64,000 nucleotides of DNA. Origin: Elmis aenea (taxonomy: Eukaryota > Arthropoda > Insecta > Coleoptera > Elmidae). The notes beneath the pieces were generated by a model that was given only the letters and a program-made list of their open reading frames with translations, ran no database searches and was not told where the DNA came from. Shown here piece after piece: positions 54,401 through 59,505 of the stretch. The stretch's first letter is position 1; each line of letters opens with the position of its first letter. The stretch spans positions 68,162,108 through 68,226,107 of the forward strand of contig OX393577.1 of assembly GCA_947652605.1 (NCBI GenBank). Direction: 5' to 3'. The translations under genes were made by a program, and so were the position numbers.

Positions 54401-57400
54401 AGTTTTTGTGGTCCTCCTGTGTGGCCTAGCCTTAGCGATAATAGTGGCAATTTTGGAATTTTGTTGGAATAGCAAGAAAAACGCCCAGACGGATCGACAA
54501 TCATTGTGTTCAGAAATGGGCGAAGAGTTGAGATTCGCCATCAGATGTCACGGGTCCAGACAAAGGCCGGCTCTTAGAAGATCGTGTACAAAGTGTAGCC
54601 CTGCAACAACGTATGTGCCTGCCGCCTTAGATCTTCCTCATCTAAACGGGGTAAATAAATAATGTACTATTTATGTTGGGAAATAATTTTCGGATCCAAT
54701 TCTTTGTGGTCATCAGTTTATAAAATTAAATTACAACTGAAAAATTTTTGGAACAATCTTACGAGTTACCGGTGTGAATTATGATAAAAAATAATATGGA
54801 GCAACTAAATTTTTTTTGCAAATATAAAATTATTCTTTTTAAAGTCAGCAGTAACAGTTTTTTGGAAACTACAAGGTTTTTTACATCTTTTTTGGTTACT
54901 CACGAGGACATTTTTTTGTGTTTTACACAAACATTTTCTCCCACCTCTTAATTCATTTTGTGATTTTTGTTAATTTTAACTAGACGTTCATCTGTCATGG
55001 AGGAAAATAAATTAAGAGGTGAGTTATTTTTGCTTATTTTTTCCCAAAAGAAGTGGTTAGAGCCTAGTCTTCACTTTTTGTACTGATGACGATGTCCAAA
55101 ACTTTAAGAACAGAATTTATCTTGTTCAATACAGGTTACAGGTTTTAAACTTAAAACCATGTATTTTACAGTTCATTTAACCAGCGTTAACATTAGTTAG
55201 GCTTTTACAACTGCAGGGAAATGTCGGTTAACTAAACTGCAAATATTTCCGTATTTTCTGTTTGTTTTTCATTTAATACAGGAGAAAAATCCCCTGTTTA
55301 TTGAATCACGCCAATTCGTTAAAAACAGCAAAGAGACCCCAAGAGTCGGATAACGTTTAGTGATAACCCAGCTTAGACTTGAACTAAATGTACCTAACTC
55401 TACGAGAATTATTGTAATAAGCAAAGGTTGTTATCCCGACAAAATTCCTGCCTCAGCAATTTCTCCATTCTCTGGCAATTTTCATTTGCATAAATAACTC
55501 AGGCAGATCGATGCAAAAAGCATTCTGAACTTTTAAACGAGTAGGTATGCCAGTTTTATCCTTCGTATTCATTTTGCTTGGATTACACTATAAAATAGTT
55601 TGTATCTACTGTCGTCACGAAAATGTATGCGACCCAACCTGGCCAATTCCATTGGGACCTCTTTGCAACTAGGTGCAGACTACGGTCAACGCTATTTACA
55701 TTTTAAATCACTTTTGTCGGTCGATTATTTTTCGTGAGCAATTATAACTTACGAGCGCTTGAAACACTTTGGCTACAAAATAATTCATTTCTAATAGCGA
55801 ATTCTATCTTTAAAATAAAATGTTATTAAGCTTACATTTAAGGATTAGTTTAAAGTCGATGAAATAGTGCAAGAAGCAATCAATAAAAATGTATGAAAGA
55901 AAGTTTTTACTTGATCTATCAAGCTGTAATTGATAAAACCGTTCTTTAAAAAATACATTTTTTCACAAAATTTTCTTCTACTGCGCCTTTACTTTATCTT
56001 TTTTCCTATTAGCAAAAATTGTCTGTAAAAGTGTACGGAATAATTTGATCTCTAGCAGTTACAGGTACTCCTGTAAGCCCAATTTTTTTTGGCAAAATTT
56101 TACTTTGAACGCCATCGTTTTGACGGTGTCAAAATTTTGTAAACAATTGTTTAAAATAATATTCTGACCTATTGAGCAATTAATGAAACCTCCATCAGAC
56201 GACATTTTAAAATCAATGCTTCTCTCTTTTTACAACTTCTTCTGTTGCGTCCATATATTTATAGAAAAGCGCTACAGGCCATTTAGGCCTAGGTCTCGGT
56301 TTGCTGTCTTCCTCCACTTCTTCCGTTTTTCGCTGCTTCTGTCCAGTTCGTCTTTCTAATTTTTTTAAATCATCCTCGACTGCTTCCAGCCATCTTTTCT
56401 TAGGTCTCCCTCTTTTTCTCACACCCATTTTACTCGCTTTAATCATTATCTTCGTGTTTCTTTGGTTGGAGAGGCGGTTGCGCATGTCCAAGCCATCTTA
56501 TTCTCTGGGCCCTTACTTTTTCGGTTATGGACGGTTCTTTGTACCATCTCATTACTTCCTCGTTCGTTCTTGTTCTCCATTCTCTGGTATTTGTTTTTAT
56601 TTCCCTGTAAATCCTCCGCAATATTTTCCTTTCCCACCTTTCTAGATCTTCTTTTTCTTTTTTGTTAATTATCCAGGTACCACAAGCGTAAGTTACAGTG
56701 GGTCTTAATACTGTTTTGTACAATCTTACTTCGGCCTTTCTTGAGATAACTTTGGATTCTAGGATTGTTGCAAGAAAACTTGCGCATCTGTTAAATTTTG
56801 AAAGTCTCGCTCTAACTTCTTTTCCTTTGTCGCAGTTATCAGTAATTTGCACACCCAGATAAATGAAATTTCTTACTTTCCCAAAGTGTCTCTCCTTGTT
56901 CTGTTGGATTTTGATTGGTACATATTCTTCCCTTCCTGTGTCGTTCCTTCGAAGTCCCATTATCATATATTTGGTTTTTCATTCGTTGATACTTAGCCCC
57001 ATATTTCTTGCTTTGTCCTCTAACTTCCTGACCATGTTTTGAACTTCTTTTGTTTTGTTTTGCAGACGATCGCAAGGTCTTCTGCGAACGCAATGTATTG
57101 GTGGTTTGAAACTAACATTTATTCCAAAATATGTTGGTCCACTCTCTTCATTGTATGAAAAACTTAAAGACCATCGCACTCTTTTAAACGAAATGCAATT
57201 ACTTTTCTATGTTTAAGTCTAGATTCACTTATTGTGACAGCAAAAACAAACCCTTTAAGTCCCTATACAGCATCAATAGAAACACAACTTTGCAAATTTG
57301 CTCCTAGATATCACAGCTTACTATCAAAATAGTTTCGCTATCATGTGTCTTTGTTTGATGGCTAGCTTGGACCACATAAAAATATCCTTTGCGCTTTGCG

Positions 57401-57631
57401 TTTTGGATCGCAATGTAAATAGTTTCTTTTACCTTATTTTTCAATTCCTTTAGTTAGTACCTAACATCTTACCAAAAAAAAAAACACCCGGAGGGTATTG
57501 GTATAGTCTTACGCCTTCACCGTTAGTTCCAATGATTTTTGTTTGAAAACGTATTTTTATTTCAGGAAGGTATAATCATGCCCATGACGGATATGAAAAA
57601 ATCCCCAATAATATACGACTCGGATACCTAG
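9265..57631 (+). CDS. Kainate-type ionotropic glutamate receptor gene (GRIK2-like), 14 visible exon positions, 5' incomplete
   Basis: Glutamate-gated cation channel subunit of the kainate class, expected at the neuronal plasma membrane as a tetramer. Joining the exons listed below gives one open frame: amino-terminal domain (residues 1-390), S1 (391-493), M1/pore/M2 (494 on), M3 with [10 protein letters not shown]2, M4 and C-tail. Hallmarks read directly are SPYEW after M1, SFWF in the pore loop, AFLTVERM after M3, YAFLMEST in S2 and SKKNAQ after M4. Every splice phase matches its neighbour. The visible chain is 881 residues with exon 10a or 942 with exon 10b, against roughly 900 for GluK2, so only the signal peptide and a few residues are missing. 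The class is certain. Which insect paralogue (the Ekar, Grik, clumsy or KaiR1D group) cannot be fixed from this window. Introns total over 45 kb and hold most of the repeats described here. Confidence 0.96.
12277..12740. mobile_element. piggyBac-like MITE with TTAA target duplication
   Basis: A TTAA at 12277-12280 is followed by CACTTCTGTCTACAC, and the right end has the inverted GTGTAGACAGAAGGG followed by TTAA at 12737-12740, so 456 bp lie between the TTAAs. Subterminal palindromes related to ATAGGTCTGGCCAGACCTAT sit near both ends (about 12325 and 12702). TTAA duplication with short inverted repeats is the piggyBac signature; no transposase is encoded. Confidence 0.8.
12750..12970 (-). mobile_element. 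LINE 3'-end fragment
   Basis: On the minus strand a short frame reads [12 protein letters not shown] then stop, resembling the ORF2 C-terminus of insect non-LTR elements. It is followed by a short 3' region and an (ATT)n tail at 12755-12771. The fragment is 5'-truncated, as is usual for LINE copies. Confidence 0.5.
14490..14790 (+). pseudogene. LINE reverse-transcriptase C-terminal remnant
   Basis: The frame 14498-14770 reads [20 protein letters not shown] then [12 protein letters not shown], the C-terminal pattern common at the end of insect RTE/CR1-like ORF2 proteins. The catalytic RT part is absent, so this is a dead fragment. Confidence 0.75.
15695..15859. mobile_element. Collapsed foldback MITE (GGTCACGATATG family)
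   Basis: It begins CAGGGAAGGTCACGAGATG and ends with the inverted TATCGTGACCTCCCTTG. Both arms carry CTAGAATCTGATCA in opposite orientation. It matches the ends of the fuller copies at 58807-59505 and 60565-61175 but lacks most of the interior. Confidence 0.75.
17850..19010. repeat. Degenerate tandem array, unit about 165-190 bp, 6-7 copies
   Basis: Landmarks recur in order. TACACTTGG-like plus (C/A)AATTTTT(A)AA occurs near 18080, 18259, 18413, 18582, 18760 and 18930; AATAAGGCCTRTAGC-like occurs near 18031, 18208, 18712 and 18880. Clear divergence between copies indicates an old array. It is non-coding. Confidence 0.6.
20241..20298 (+). ncRNA. Hammerhead-ribozyme-like motif (degenerate core)
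   Basis: Stem I is ATGAAATC (20241-20248) with GATTTCAT (20291-20298), 8 perfect pairs. Directly inside lie CTGAAGGA (20249-20256), stem II GACAA/TTGTC with an 8-nt loop, GAAA (20275-20278) and ATC (20288-20290) at the expected cleavage position. This is the hammerhead order CUGANGA / stem II / GAAA / NUH. There is one extra nucleotide in the CUGANGA segment and stem III is poor, so activity is doubtful. Such ribozymes are known in Penelope-like and other retroelements. Confidence 0.5.
22400..23045 (-). pseudogene. LINE reverse-transcriptase C-terminal remnant
   Basis: The minus frame 23039-22629 reads [15 protein letters not shown] ... [16 protein letters not shown] ... [11 protein letters not shown], the thumb and post-RT region of an RTE/CR1-like LINE. 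A frame shift later the same strand reads WGHMVRMPD and GRGRPRK, the usual continuation. It is degenerate and has no catalytic core. Confidence 0.8.
24932..25183 (+). CDS. Kainate receptor exon 2: amino-terminal domain
   Basis: Residues 55-139. It encodes [18 protein letters not shown] ... [14 protein letters not shown] ... [20 protein letters not shown] and SICxALxVPH are signature segments of kainate receptor amino-terminal domains. NWT is a possible N-glycosylation site. The acceptor is TTGTTGCAG at 24931, the donor ACG|GTAAGA at 25183/25184. The terminal G begins the Gly codon finished at 28265. Confidence 0.95.
25184..28264 (+). other. Intron 2
   Basis: AT-rich. It contains one internally deleted LINE (26340-27122). 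No other structure was recognised. Confidence 0.85.
26340..27122 (+). mobile_element. Internally deleted LINE (APE endonuclease start joined to 3' end)
   Basis: On the plus strand the frame near 26650-26770 reads RIGT-stop-NTR, then [20 protein letters not shown], the start of the APE-type endonuclease of RTE/CR1-like LINEs. It is followed directly by a segment matching the ORF2 C-terminus of the LINE at 36440-38745 ([15 protein letters not shown] here, [15 protein letters not shown] there) and the same 3' end (CTAACAGTAGAAGGACTCATGA). The RT domain has been deleted. Confidence 0.75.
28265..28440 (+). CDS. Kainate receptor exon 3: amino-terminal domain
   Basis: Residues 139-197. It encodes [16 protein letters not shown] ... 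[16 protein letters not shown] ... NQFFRA. The pattern xLxxLQELxKxP following YEEDYG is typical of the receptor family. The acceptor is TTATTTTAG at 28264 and the exon completes the Gly codon from exon 2. The donor is GCA|GTAAGT at 28440/28441, ending on a codon boundary. A transposon begins 18 bp past this donor. Confidence 0.95.
28709..28906 (+). pseudogene. THAP zinc-finger domain, N-terminal fragment of a transposase
   Basis: A 65-residue frame starts at ATG 28709. It contains the C2CH zinc ligands of a THAP domain: WCFVPEC near the start (C-x4-C) and CCEDHLKF at the end (C-x2-H), with the conserved Trp in [11 protein letters not shown] between them. THAP domains bind transposon ends sequence-specifically. 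The frame stops right after the domain and no catalytic domain follows, so it is a truncated transposase inside the element 28459-30512. An upstream in-frame GTG at 28679 was rejected in favour of the ATG. Confidence 0.75.
29316..29520 (+). repeat. Perfect 72-bp inverted repeat enclosing a hammerhead-like core
   Basis: Arm 29316-29387 is the exact reverse complement of arm 29449-29520. The 61-nt centre holds an AT palindrome (29389-29410 region), then CTGAGGAT (29413-29420), stem II GCCGAT/ATCGGC with an 8-nt loop (29421-29440), GAAAC and GTC (29448-29450). CUGANGA, stem II, GAAA and GUC occur in hammerhead order, with stem III reduced to two pairs and the long arms acting as an extended stem I interrupted by the AT hairpin. 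It lies inside the THAP element. Confidence 0.7.
30121..30270 (-). repeat. Possible LINE 3' tail
   Basis: The minus strand reads CAAATAAAGATTATTATTAT, a common 3' terminus of insect LINEs (polyadenylation-like signal then ATT repeats). Nothing coding remains. Confidence 0.3.
31525..31830 (+). repeat. Tandem duplication, unit about 177 bp
   Basis: Two diverged copies, at about 31530-31650 and 31705-31826, share AATAACATATTAACATTGAG and CCTATATTGGCTAAATGTTG. CCAATAT-type words recur in both orientations. Confidence 0.65.
33970..34023 (+). CDS. Kainate receptor exon 4: short amino-terminal domain exon
   Basis: Residues 198-215, [18 protein letters not shown] (54 bp, phase 0-0). It matches the family segment with an E/D-Y-Y-H-Y-x-F-T-T core. 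Splice sites are TTTCCAG at 33969 and TTT|GTAAGT at 34023/34024. Confidence 0.95.
34191..34355 (+). CDS. Kainate receptor exon 5: amino-terminal domain
   Basis: Residues 216-270, [20 protein letters not shown] ... [19 protein letters not shown]. It matches the family pattern DLExxDLExY/FxYxxVNxTxFR. NIT is a possible N-glycosylation site. The acceptor is TTCGTTGCAG at 34190, the donor CAG|GTGAGC at 34355/34356. It is separated from the next exon by an intron of only 62 bp. Confidence 0.95.
34418..34573 (+). CDS. Kainate receptor exon 6: amino-terminal domain
   Basis: Residues 271-322, [17 protein letters not shown] ... [20 protein letters not shown]. ALMFDxVxxFA and SCD...PWxxGxSLxNYI are family segments, and NLS is a possible N-glycosylation site. 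The acceptor is TTTTTCAG at 34417, the donor GTG|GTAAGT at 34573/34574. Confidence 0.95.
36440..38745 (-). mobile_element. RTE/CR1-like LINE, minus strand, split by a mariner insertion
   Basis: Minus-strand order is: RT start near 38730-38405 ([17 protein letters not shown], then [18 protein letters not shown]), the insertion 37489-38404, then [13 protein letters not shown] and [10 protein letters not shown] (the catalytic ADD box, about 37260-37230), [13 protein letters not shown] (37158 side), and [14 protein letters not shown] (36870 region). The 3' end is at about 36450. Several frame breaks make it non-functional. The 3' end matches the copy at 26340-27122. Confidence 0.85.
37489..38404 (-). 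mobile_element. Mariner-like element with 29-bp inverted ends, nested in LINE
   Basis: It begins CAGGGTAGGATTCAAAAGT near 37491 and ends with the inverse ACTTTTGAATCCTACCCTG near 38402, flanked by TA. Minus-strand frames encode a mariner transposase in two parts. The N-terminal part, [20 protein letters not shown] (38210 down), resembles the DNA-binding helix-turn-helix. The C-terminal part has [20 protein letters not shown] with the DD34D third acidic region, and [17 protein letters not shown] (37830-37540). The middle of the transposase, including the first catalytic Asp, is missing or frameshifted, so it is inactive. Confidence 0.88.
38943..39146 (+). CDS. Kainate receptor exon 7: end of amino-terminal domain and linker to S1
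   Basis: Residues 323-390, [20 protein letters not shown] ... [13 protein letters not shown] ... [12 protein letters not shown]. GLTGxIxFNExGxRxxF and the NITD and NITL sites are typical just before the ligand-binding domain. The acceptor is CATTTCAG at 38942, the donor GAG|GTAAGC at 39146/39147. Confidence 0.95.
39929..40385 (+). repeat. Three-copy tandem repeat, unit about 187 bp
   Basis: GAGGTACCGACGCYTGGGCG and the following TCTTTTSCTAAAATTGACAAAAA recur at about 39945, 40133 and (diverged) 40315. The third copy is truncated. Confidence 0.85.
41250..41611 (+). repeat. Two-copy tandem repeat, period 180 bp
   Basis: ATAATGTYTTTTCGAATCAC starts at 41251 and 41431, and the copies are about 95% identical by eye. 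The junction sequence CAAAGCAAATTTCTTCGTTA recurs at the end of copy 2, marking the period. Confidence 0.9.
41630..41830 (-). pseudogene. Jockey-like LINE reverse-transcriptase fragment
   Basis: The minus strand reads [13 protein letters not shown] and, after breaks, [20 protein letters not shown]. These correspond to the KxPGxDxI and VPxxWKxAKVxxxxKxGKP blocks at the start of Jockey-clade RT domains. It is badly truncated. Confidence 0.75.
43061..43264 (+). CDS. Kainate receptor exon 8: ligand-binding domain S1
   Basis: Residues 391-458, [20 protein letters not shown] ... [16 protein letters not shown] ... [11 protein letters not shown]. The E-x-P-x-[11 protein letters not shown] and WNGxVRELM blocks define S1 of AMPA and kainate receptors. 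The acceptor is TTTGTTGAAG at 43060, the donor AAG|GTAAGC at 43264/43265. Confidence 0.96.
43265..45172 (+). other. Intron 8
   Basis: Mostly occupied by a five-unit tandem array (43436-44890). The last 280 bp are unremarkable. Confidence 0.85.
43436..44890 (+). repeat. Five-unit tandem array, unit about 294-319 bp, each with CAGRGTGTT/AACACCCTG pair
   Basis: TAAATRCAAAARTTRTTTGG occurs near 43452, 43750, 44064, 44383 and 44677. Each unit also holds ATACAGAGTGTT- and CAACACCCTGTATAT-like words about 50-60 bp apart in inverted orientation, i.e. the ends of a tiny TA-flanked foldback. Some units include AAAATGGTGGAGGTGCCGGG. It is non-coding. Confidence 0.85.
45173..45277 (+). CDS. Kainate receptor exon 9: end of S1 with glutamate-binding Arg
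   Basis: Residues 459-493, [20 protein letters not shown] ... [15 protein letters not shown]. Arg473 in YARE aligns with the Arg that binds the glutamate alpha-carboxylate (R523 of GluK2). The Pro usually found six to eight residues before it (P516) is Ser466 here, and A518 is Thr468. The acceptor is TTTCAG at 45172. The donor AAG|GTAATA at 45277/45278 is weaker than most in this gene and lies just before the alternative pore exons. Confidence 0.96.
45278..46690 (+). other. Intron 9
   Basis: AT-rich. No repeat or second exon was recognised. Confidence 0.8.
46691..46948 (+). CDS. Kainate receptor exon 10a: M1, pore loop and M2, Arg at Q/R site
   Basis: Residues 494-579 (86 codons, phase 0-0). 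It encodes [18 protein letters not shown]1 ([19 protein letters not shown]), [13 protein letters not shown], a short loop, then [20 protein letters not shown]. The Arg in LRQG is codon CGG at 46922-46924 and occupies the Q/R site of AMPA and kainate receptors; in that family Arg there lowers calcium permeability and polyamine block. The acceptor is ATATTCTAG at 46690. The donor AAG|GTTAGG deviates from consensus at +3. It is an alternative to exon 10b. Confidence 0.95.
46949..49393 (+). other. Intron between alternative pore exons 10a and 10b
   Basis: Half is occupied by the foldback element 47089-48317. From 48320 to 49393 the sequence is AT-rich with nothing recognised. Confidence 0.8.
47089..48317. 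mobile_element. Large TA-CAGGGTGGGC foldback element between the two pore exons
   Basis: The left end TACAGGGTGGGCAAATTTCG is the inverse of the right end (AATTTGCCCACCCTGTA, ending 48317). Outer arms 47089-47200 and 48210-48317 pair almost perfectly, including GCGCATCCTCGATCTC and its inverse. A second pair of arms, 47187-47345 with 47587-47735, forms an inner foldback containing AACCAACTTT and GTGGTCACAAATTTTT-type inverses. About 480 bp interrupt the right arm. It is non-coding. Confidence 0.85.
49394..49834 (+). CDS. Kainate receptor exon 10b: alternative M1/pore/M2 exon, Gln at Q/R site, 61-residue acidic insert
   Basis: 147 codons, phase 0-0, so interchangeable with 10a. It encodes [18 protein letters not shown]1 ([20 protein letters not shown]), [16 protein letters not shown], an acidic loop, then [20 protein letters not shown]. 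Gln at the Q/R site is codon CAG at 49808-49810. Outside the insert it matches 10a at about 43 of 73 residues. The insert (exon residues about 52-118) lies in the cytoplasmic M1-M2 loop and includes [24 protein letters not shown] (RRAS is a PKA consensus) and DHDHLHEDD. The exon is GC-richer than 10a. The acceptor is CATTTCAAG at 49393; the donor AAG|GTACAA is non-consensus at +4 and +5. Confidence 0.93.
49835..51943 (+). other. Intron 10 (to the shared M3 exon)
   Basis: It contains the complete foldback MITE 50409-51134. The remainder is AT-rich with nothing recognised. Confidence 0.85.
50409..51134. mobile_element. Complete CAGGGTGTTTCTT foldback MITE, about 725 bp, TA-flanked
   Basis: The left end TACAGGGTGTTTCTTAAATA and right end (inverse, AAGAAACACCCTGTA) are flanked by TA. 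The arms are about 290 bp and keep AAATATTGCGAAAAAAT, GGAGAATGGTATTTGGTAGA and CCCCCT/AGGGGG blocks in inverted order. It has no coding capacity. A truncated relative lies at 6300-6736. Confidence 0.88.
51944..52141 (+). CDS. Kainate receptor exon 11: M3 gate and start of S2
   Basis: Residues 580-645 (10a numbering), [20 protein letters not shown], then [15 protein letters not shown] and [29 protein letters not shown] is the conserved gate at the top of M3. Ser639-Thr640 in GGSTMTFF align with the A689-T690 ligand contacts of GluK2, so the first is Ser here. The acceptor is CATTTTAG at 51943, the donor AGA|GTAAGT at 52141/52142. Confidence 0.96.
52142..53180 (+). other. Intron 11
   Basis: It contains a 273-bp foldback MITE (52420-52692). 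Otherwise nothing was recognised. Confidence 0.85.
52420..52692. mobile_element. Short foldback MITE, 51-bp inverted ends
   Basis: The left arm 52420-52471 contains GGTTCTCGTTTTTCGCGGGC and TATGGGGATCTCGTAAACGG, and the right arm 52642-52692 is its inverse, ending AGAACCCTGTA. The right terminus fits the CAGGGT end family; the left end has one change (CATGGT). Confidence 0.85.
53181..53571 (+). CDS. Kainate receptor exon 12: ligand-binding domain S2
   Basis: Residues 646-776, [20 protein letters not shown] ... [20 protein letters not shown] ... [20 protein letters not shown] ... [14 protein letters not shown] ... [11 protein letters not shown]. Glu688 in FLMEST aligns with the Glu that binds the glutamate amino group (E738 of GluK2). 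The acceptor is TTCGTTTCAG at 53180. The donor ATAG|GTAAGC at 53571/53572 leaves one base of the Gly codon for exon 13. Confidence 0.96.
53572..54396 (+). other. Intron 12
   Basis: Contains a pyrimidine-rich degenerate short repeat (54120-54312). No exon was recognised. Confidence 0.85.
54120..54312 (+). repeat. Degenerate CCTGACCTAAC-type short repeat
   Basis: Words such as TGACCTAAC, TGACCTGGCC, CTGGCCTGG and TTGACCTAA recur roughly every 10 bp. The phasing is too irregular for a microsatellite or for an intact (CCTAA)n telomeric array. Confidence 0.6.
54397..54650 (+). CDS. Kainate receptor exon 13: M4 and proximal C-tail
   Basis: Residues 776-860. It encodes M4 ([19 protein letters not shown]), [11 protein letters not shown], then [20 protein letters not shown], which resembles the VEELRxSLxC juxtamembrane block of vertebrate kainate subunits, and a Cys/Pro-rich tail ending DLPHLNG. 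The acceptor is TTGTTCCAG at 54396. The donor GGG|GTAAAT is weak. If the intron is retained the frame adds VNK and stops at 54660-54662, giving a short alternative C-terminus. Confidence 0.93.
54651..57565 (+). other. Intron 13
   Basis: It starts with the VNK-stop alternative end (54651-54662). It contains a minus-strand LINE fragment (56213-57190). Otherwise it is AT-rich with nothing recognised. Confidence 0.8.
56213..57190 (-). pseudogene. LINE reverse-transcriptase C-terminal part
   Basis: The minus frame 56966-56439 reads [20 protein letters not shown] ... [18 protein letters not shown] ... [19 protein letters not shown] ... [15 protein letters not shown], and WLGHAQ. A shifted frame continues [20 protein letters not shown] (56491-56213). 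This is the post-catalytic RT region of an RTE/CR1-like LINE. It has frame breaks and no ADD box was recognised. Confidence 0.85.
57566..57631 (+). CDS. Kainate receptor exon 14: short C-terminus
   Basis: It encodes [20 protein letters not shown], then Thr and TAG (57629-57631). The acceptor TTTTATTTCAG at 57565 has a good pyrimidine tract, and phase 0 matches exon 13. The stop is followed by C, a relatively leaky context, and the same frame remains open for 112 more codons. Confidence 0.8.
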   Translation, partial: EGIIMPMTDMKKSPIIYDSDT

Positions 57632-57970
57632 CGGAGACTATCCGGAGGAATGCAGTCGTTCGCCTGCTCCTCCAACGCCATCCGCGACTGCTGTGGTGGA
57701 CCCTCGAATCCCAGACCACAGCGTGCAGCTACATTGAACTACAAACCGACGCCCCAGTGTCCCTCAAATTTTGAAAGAAGCGCGACCCTAGGCAAGACTG
57801 TGTCGAGCGGTGCGTGCGACGTTGTTCAAAGTGGCTTAAAATCAAACTCGCACGATAAAATCTTGTGGCGATTCGACCGTGATATAGGTAGTCCTATTAG
57901 TTCAAACAACCCAGACGTAGTTACTAGAACACTGCCCGATGCTGTTGTAAGTAGGACCACCACTTTGTGA
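57632..57970 (+). CDS. Possible C-terminal extension of the receptor (readthrough or alternative acceptor)
   Basis: The frame of exon 14 continues after TAG without another stop to TGA at 57968-57970: RRLSGG, then MQSFACSSNAIRDCCGG, a Pro/Ser-rich middle (RAATLNYKPTPQCPSNF) and an end of SRTTTL. The stretch is clearly GC-richer than flanking intron and 3' sequence. RRLS is a PKA-type motif, CC could be acylated, and TTL at the end fits a class I PDZ ligand. Two routes could include it: UAG-C readthrough, or the in-frame phase-0 acceptor ATGCAG|TCG at 57655/57656 joined to exon 13. A strong donor GTT|GTAAGT at 57946/57947, also phase 0, raises the option of a further exon. It may instead be 3' UTR. 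Confidence 0.5.
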   Translation, partial: RRLSGGMQSFACSSNAIRDCCGGPSNPRPQRAATLNYKPTPQCPSNFERSATLGKTVSSGACDVVQSGLKSNSHDKILWRFDRDIGSPISSNNPDVVTRTLPDAVVSRTTTL

Positions 57971-58166
57971 TATCTAGGAAAATTAATTAATGATGAATGT
58001 GGTGTTGGGTTTATGTGGTTTTTATAAAAGCCTGATACGCGAATGTTGACTGCTGAGTGGACTAACATGTTTGTATGTTAAAAACATTAATAATTACGTT
58101 AAGTTTGTTAAAAATAATTTTATGAATTGTGGGTTGGTTATTAATTTCCGTCCATACCCTAAAACC

Positions 58167-58248
58167 CCCGGTTCCAAATAAACGCGAGATGCGTGACTGC
58201 GCGTTTGCGCGATCGCGTCGAAGCGCAATCACGCATCACAAAACCGGG
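58167..58248. repeat. GC-rich nested inverted repeat (hairpin)
   Basis: The outer arms are CCCGGTT (58167-58173) and AACCGGG (58242-58248). The inner stem is GATGCGTGACTGCGC (58188-58202) with GCGCAATCACGCATC (58223-58237), with one G-T wobble position. The loop contains the palindrome CGCGATCGCG (58208-58217). It is strikingly CpG-rich for this region. Confidence 0.8.
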
Positions 58249-58806
58249 CTTTAAAAAATTTTAAACATTTAAGTGAAGTTAGTAGATTTATATGTTATCA
58301 AACTAATTAATTTACAAGTAGTTTATATTAATGTTATTATTGGTGATTACAGAGATTTTTGATCATGTCATTACGTTGTACGTAATAGGTAATAAATTTT
58401 AATGAGTTATTAAACTGTAGTTTAAAGTGGGAGGAAAATTAAAACCCCAATTAACTCCTTCAACTATGCAACAACGAGTTTGATCAACGTTATTAACACT
58501 CATTTAATTGCCGTATAATGAAGGGGATTCCGAAAGGTTGCTGTAAAGTTGAGCTTTAAAAGTTACTTGAAATATTTTTTGCATTAAATCTAGTAACCGG
58601 TCAAAAATATTATGTGGAATTAAAGTCCGTGAGGTAAATAGCTCAATTTGATTTGTTTTCCACTCAACTTTGCTTCGAGTGTATGTCAGTTATTTTATCT
58701 TAATTACACAGGGTGTTTTCCAATCATTTTTAACCAATTGTAAAGCCCTTTTGCCGTGCATGATATTATGGTGTTTAAGTTTTCATGAGATTTGGGTAAT
58801 ACTAAC

Positions 58807-59505
58807 CAGGGAAGGTCACGATATGTTGTCTCTAGAATCTGATCAAGGCCGTGTTTATTGCATTAAGAACATCAAAACTGAATGTTTTCCAAAGTTGCCA
58901 CTGGCCATTTCCTTCGGAAAAATAGGGGGAAAACTAAAAGGTTGAATAATAAAGGTAGTTTTTGTGATCGCGTTGGCCATGAAACCTTGTGGGATGAAAT
59001 CGAAATTCTTCTATTTACCAATTCGCGCATCCTTTGTGAGTAAAATGATGCAAAGTTTTTGAAAAAATCAGTTCCGGAGAAAAACGTCAAAAACGAAACC
59101 CTTTCAAAAGCGCTATGATTTGAGAAATTGTAGTATAGGTATGTCTTATTACTAAATCTATGCGATTTGCATAGGCGTTTAACATAGAGAAAACCGTTTT
59201 TACAAGGACCTCGTATTTCGCGTCTTTTTTCCGGAACCGTTTAAGATGTTTTCTAAAACTTTGCACCATTTTACTTGCAAGGGATGGGCGAATAGATAAA
59301 TAGAAGAATTTCGATTTTACCTGTGACGGTTTCATGGATAACGCGATCGCAAAAATTACCTTTATTATTCAACTTTTCAGTTTTTCCCCGATTTTTCCGA
59401 AGGAAATGGCGAGTGGAACGTATAACAAAATATTTAGTTTTGATGTTCCTGGTGCAATAAACACAGCCCTGTTCAGATTCCAGCGCCAACATATCGTGAC
59501 CCTCG
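58807..59505. mobile_element. Foldback MITE (GGTCACGATATG family), fullest copy
   Basis: It begins CAGGGAAGGTCACGATATG and ends CATATCGTGACCCTC. Long inverted arms include CTAGAATCTGATCA, ATTTCCTTCGGAAAAATAG and GATCGCGTTGGCCATGAAACC-like blocks and their inverses. It is non-coding. A possible outer CAGGGTGT pair (58707 and 59803-59813) may mean that it sits inside another element. Confidence 0.8.
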
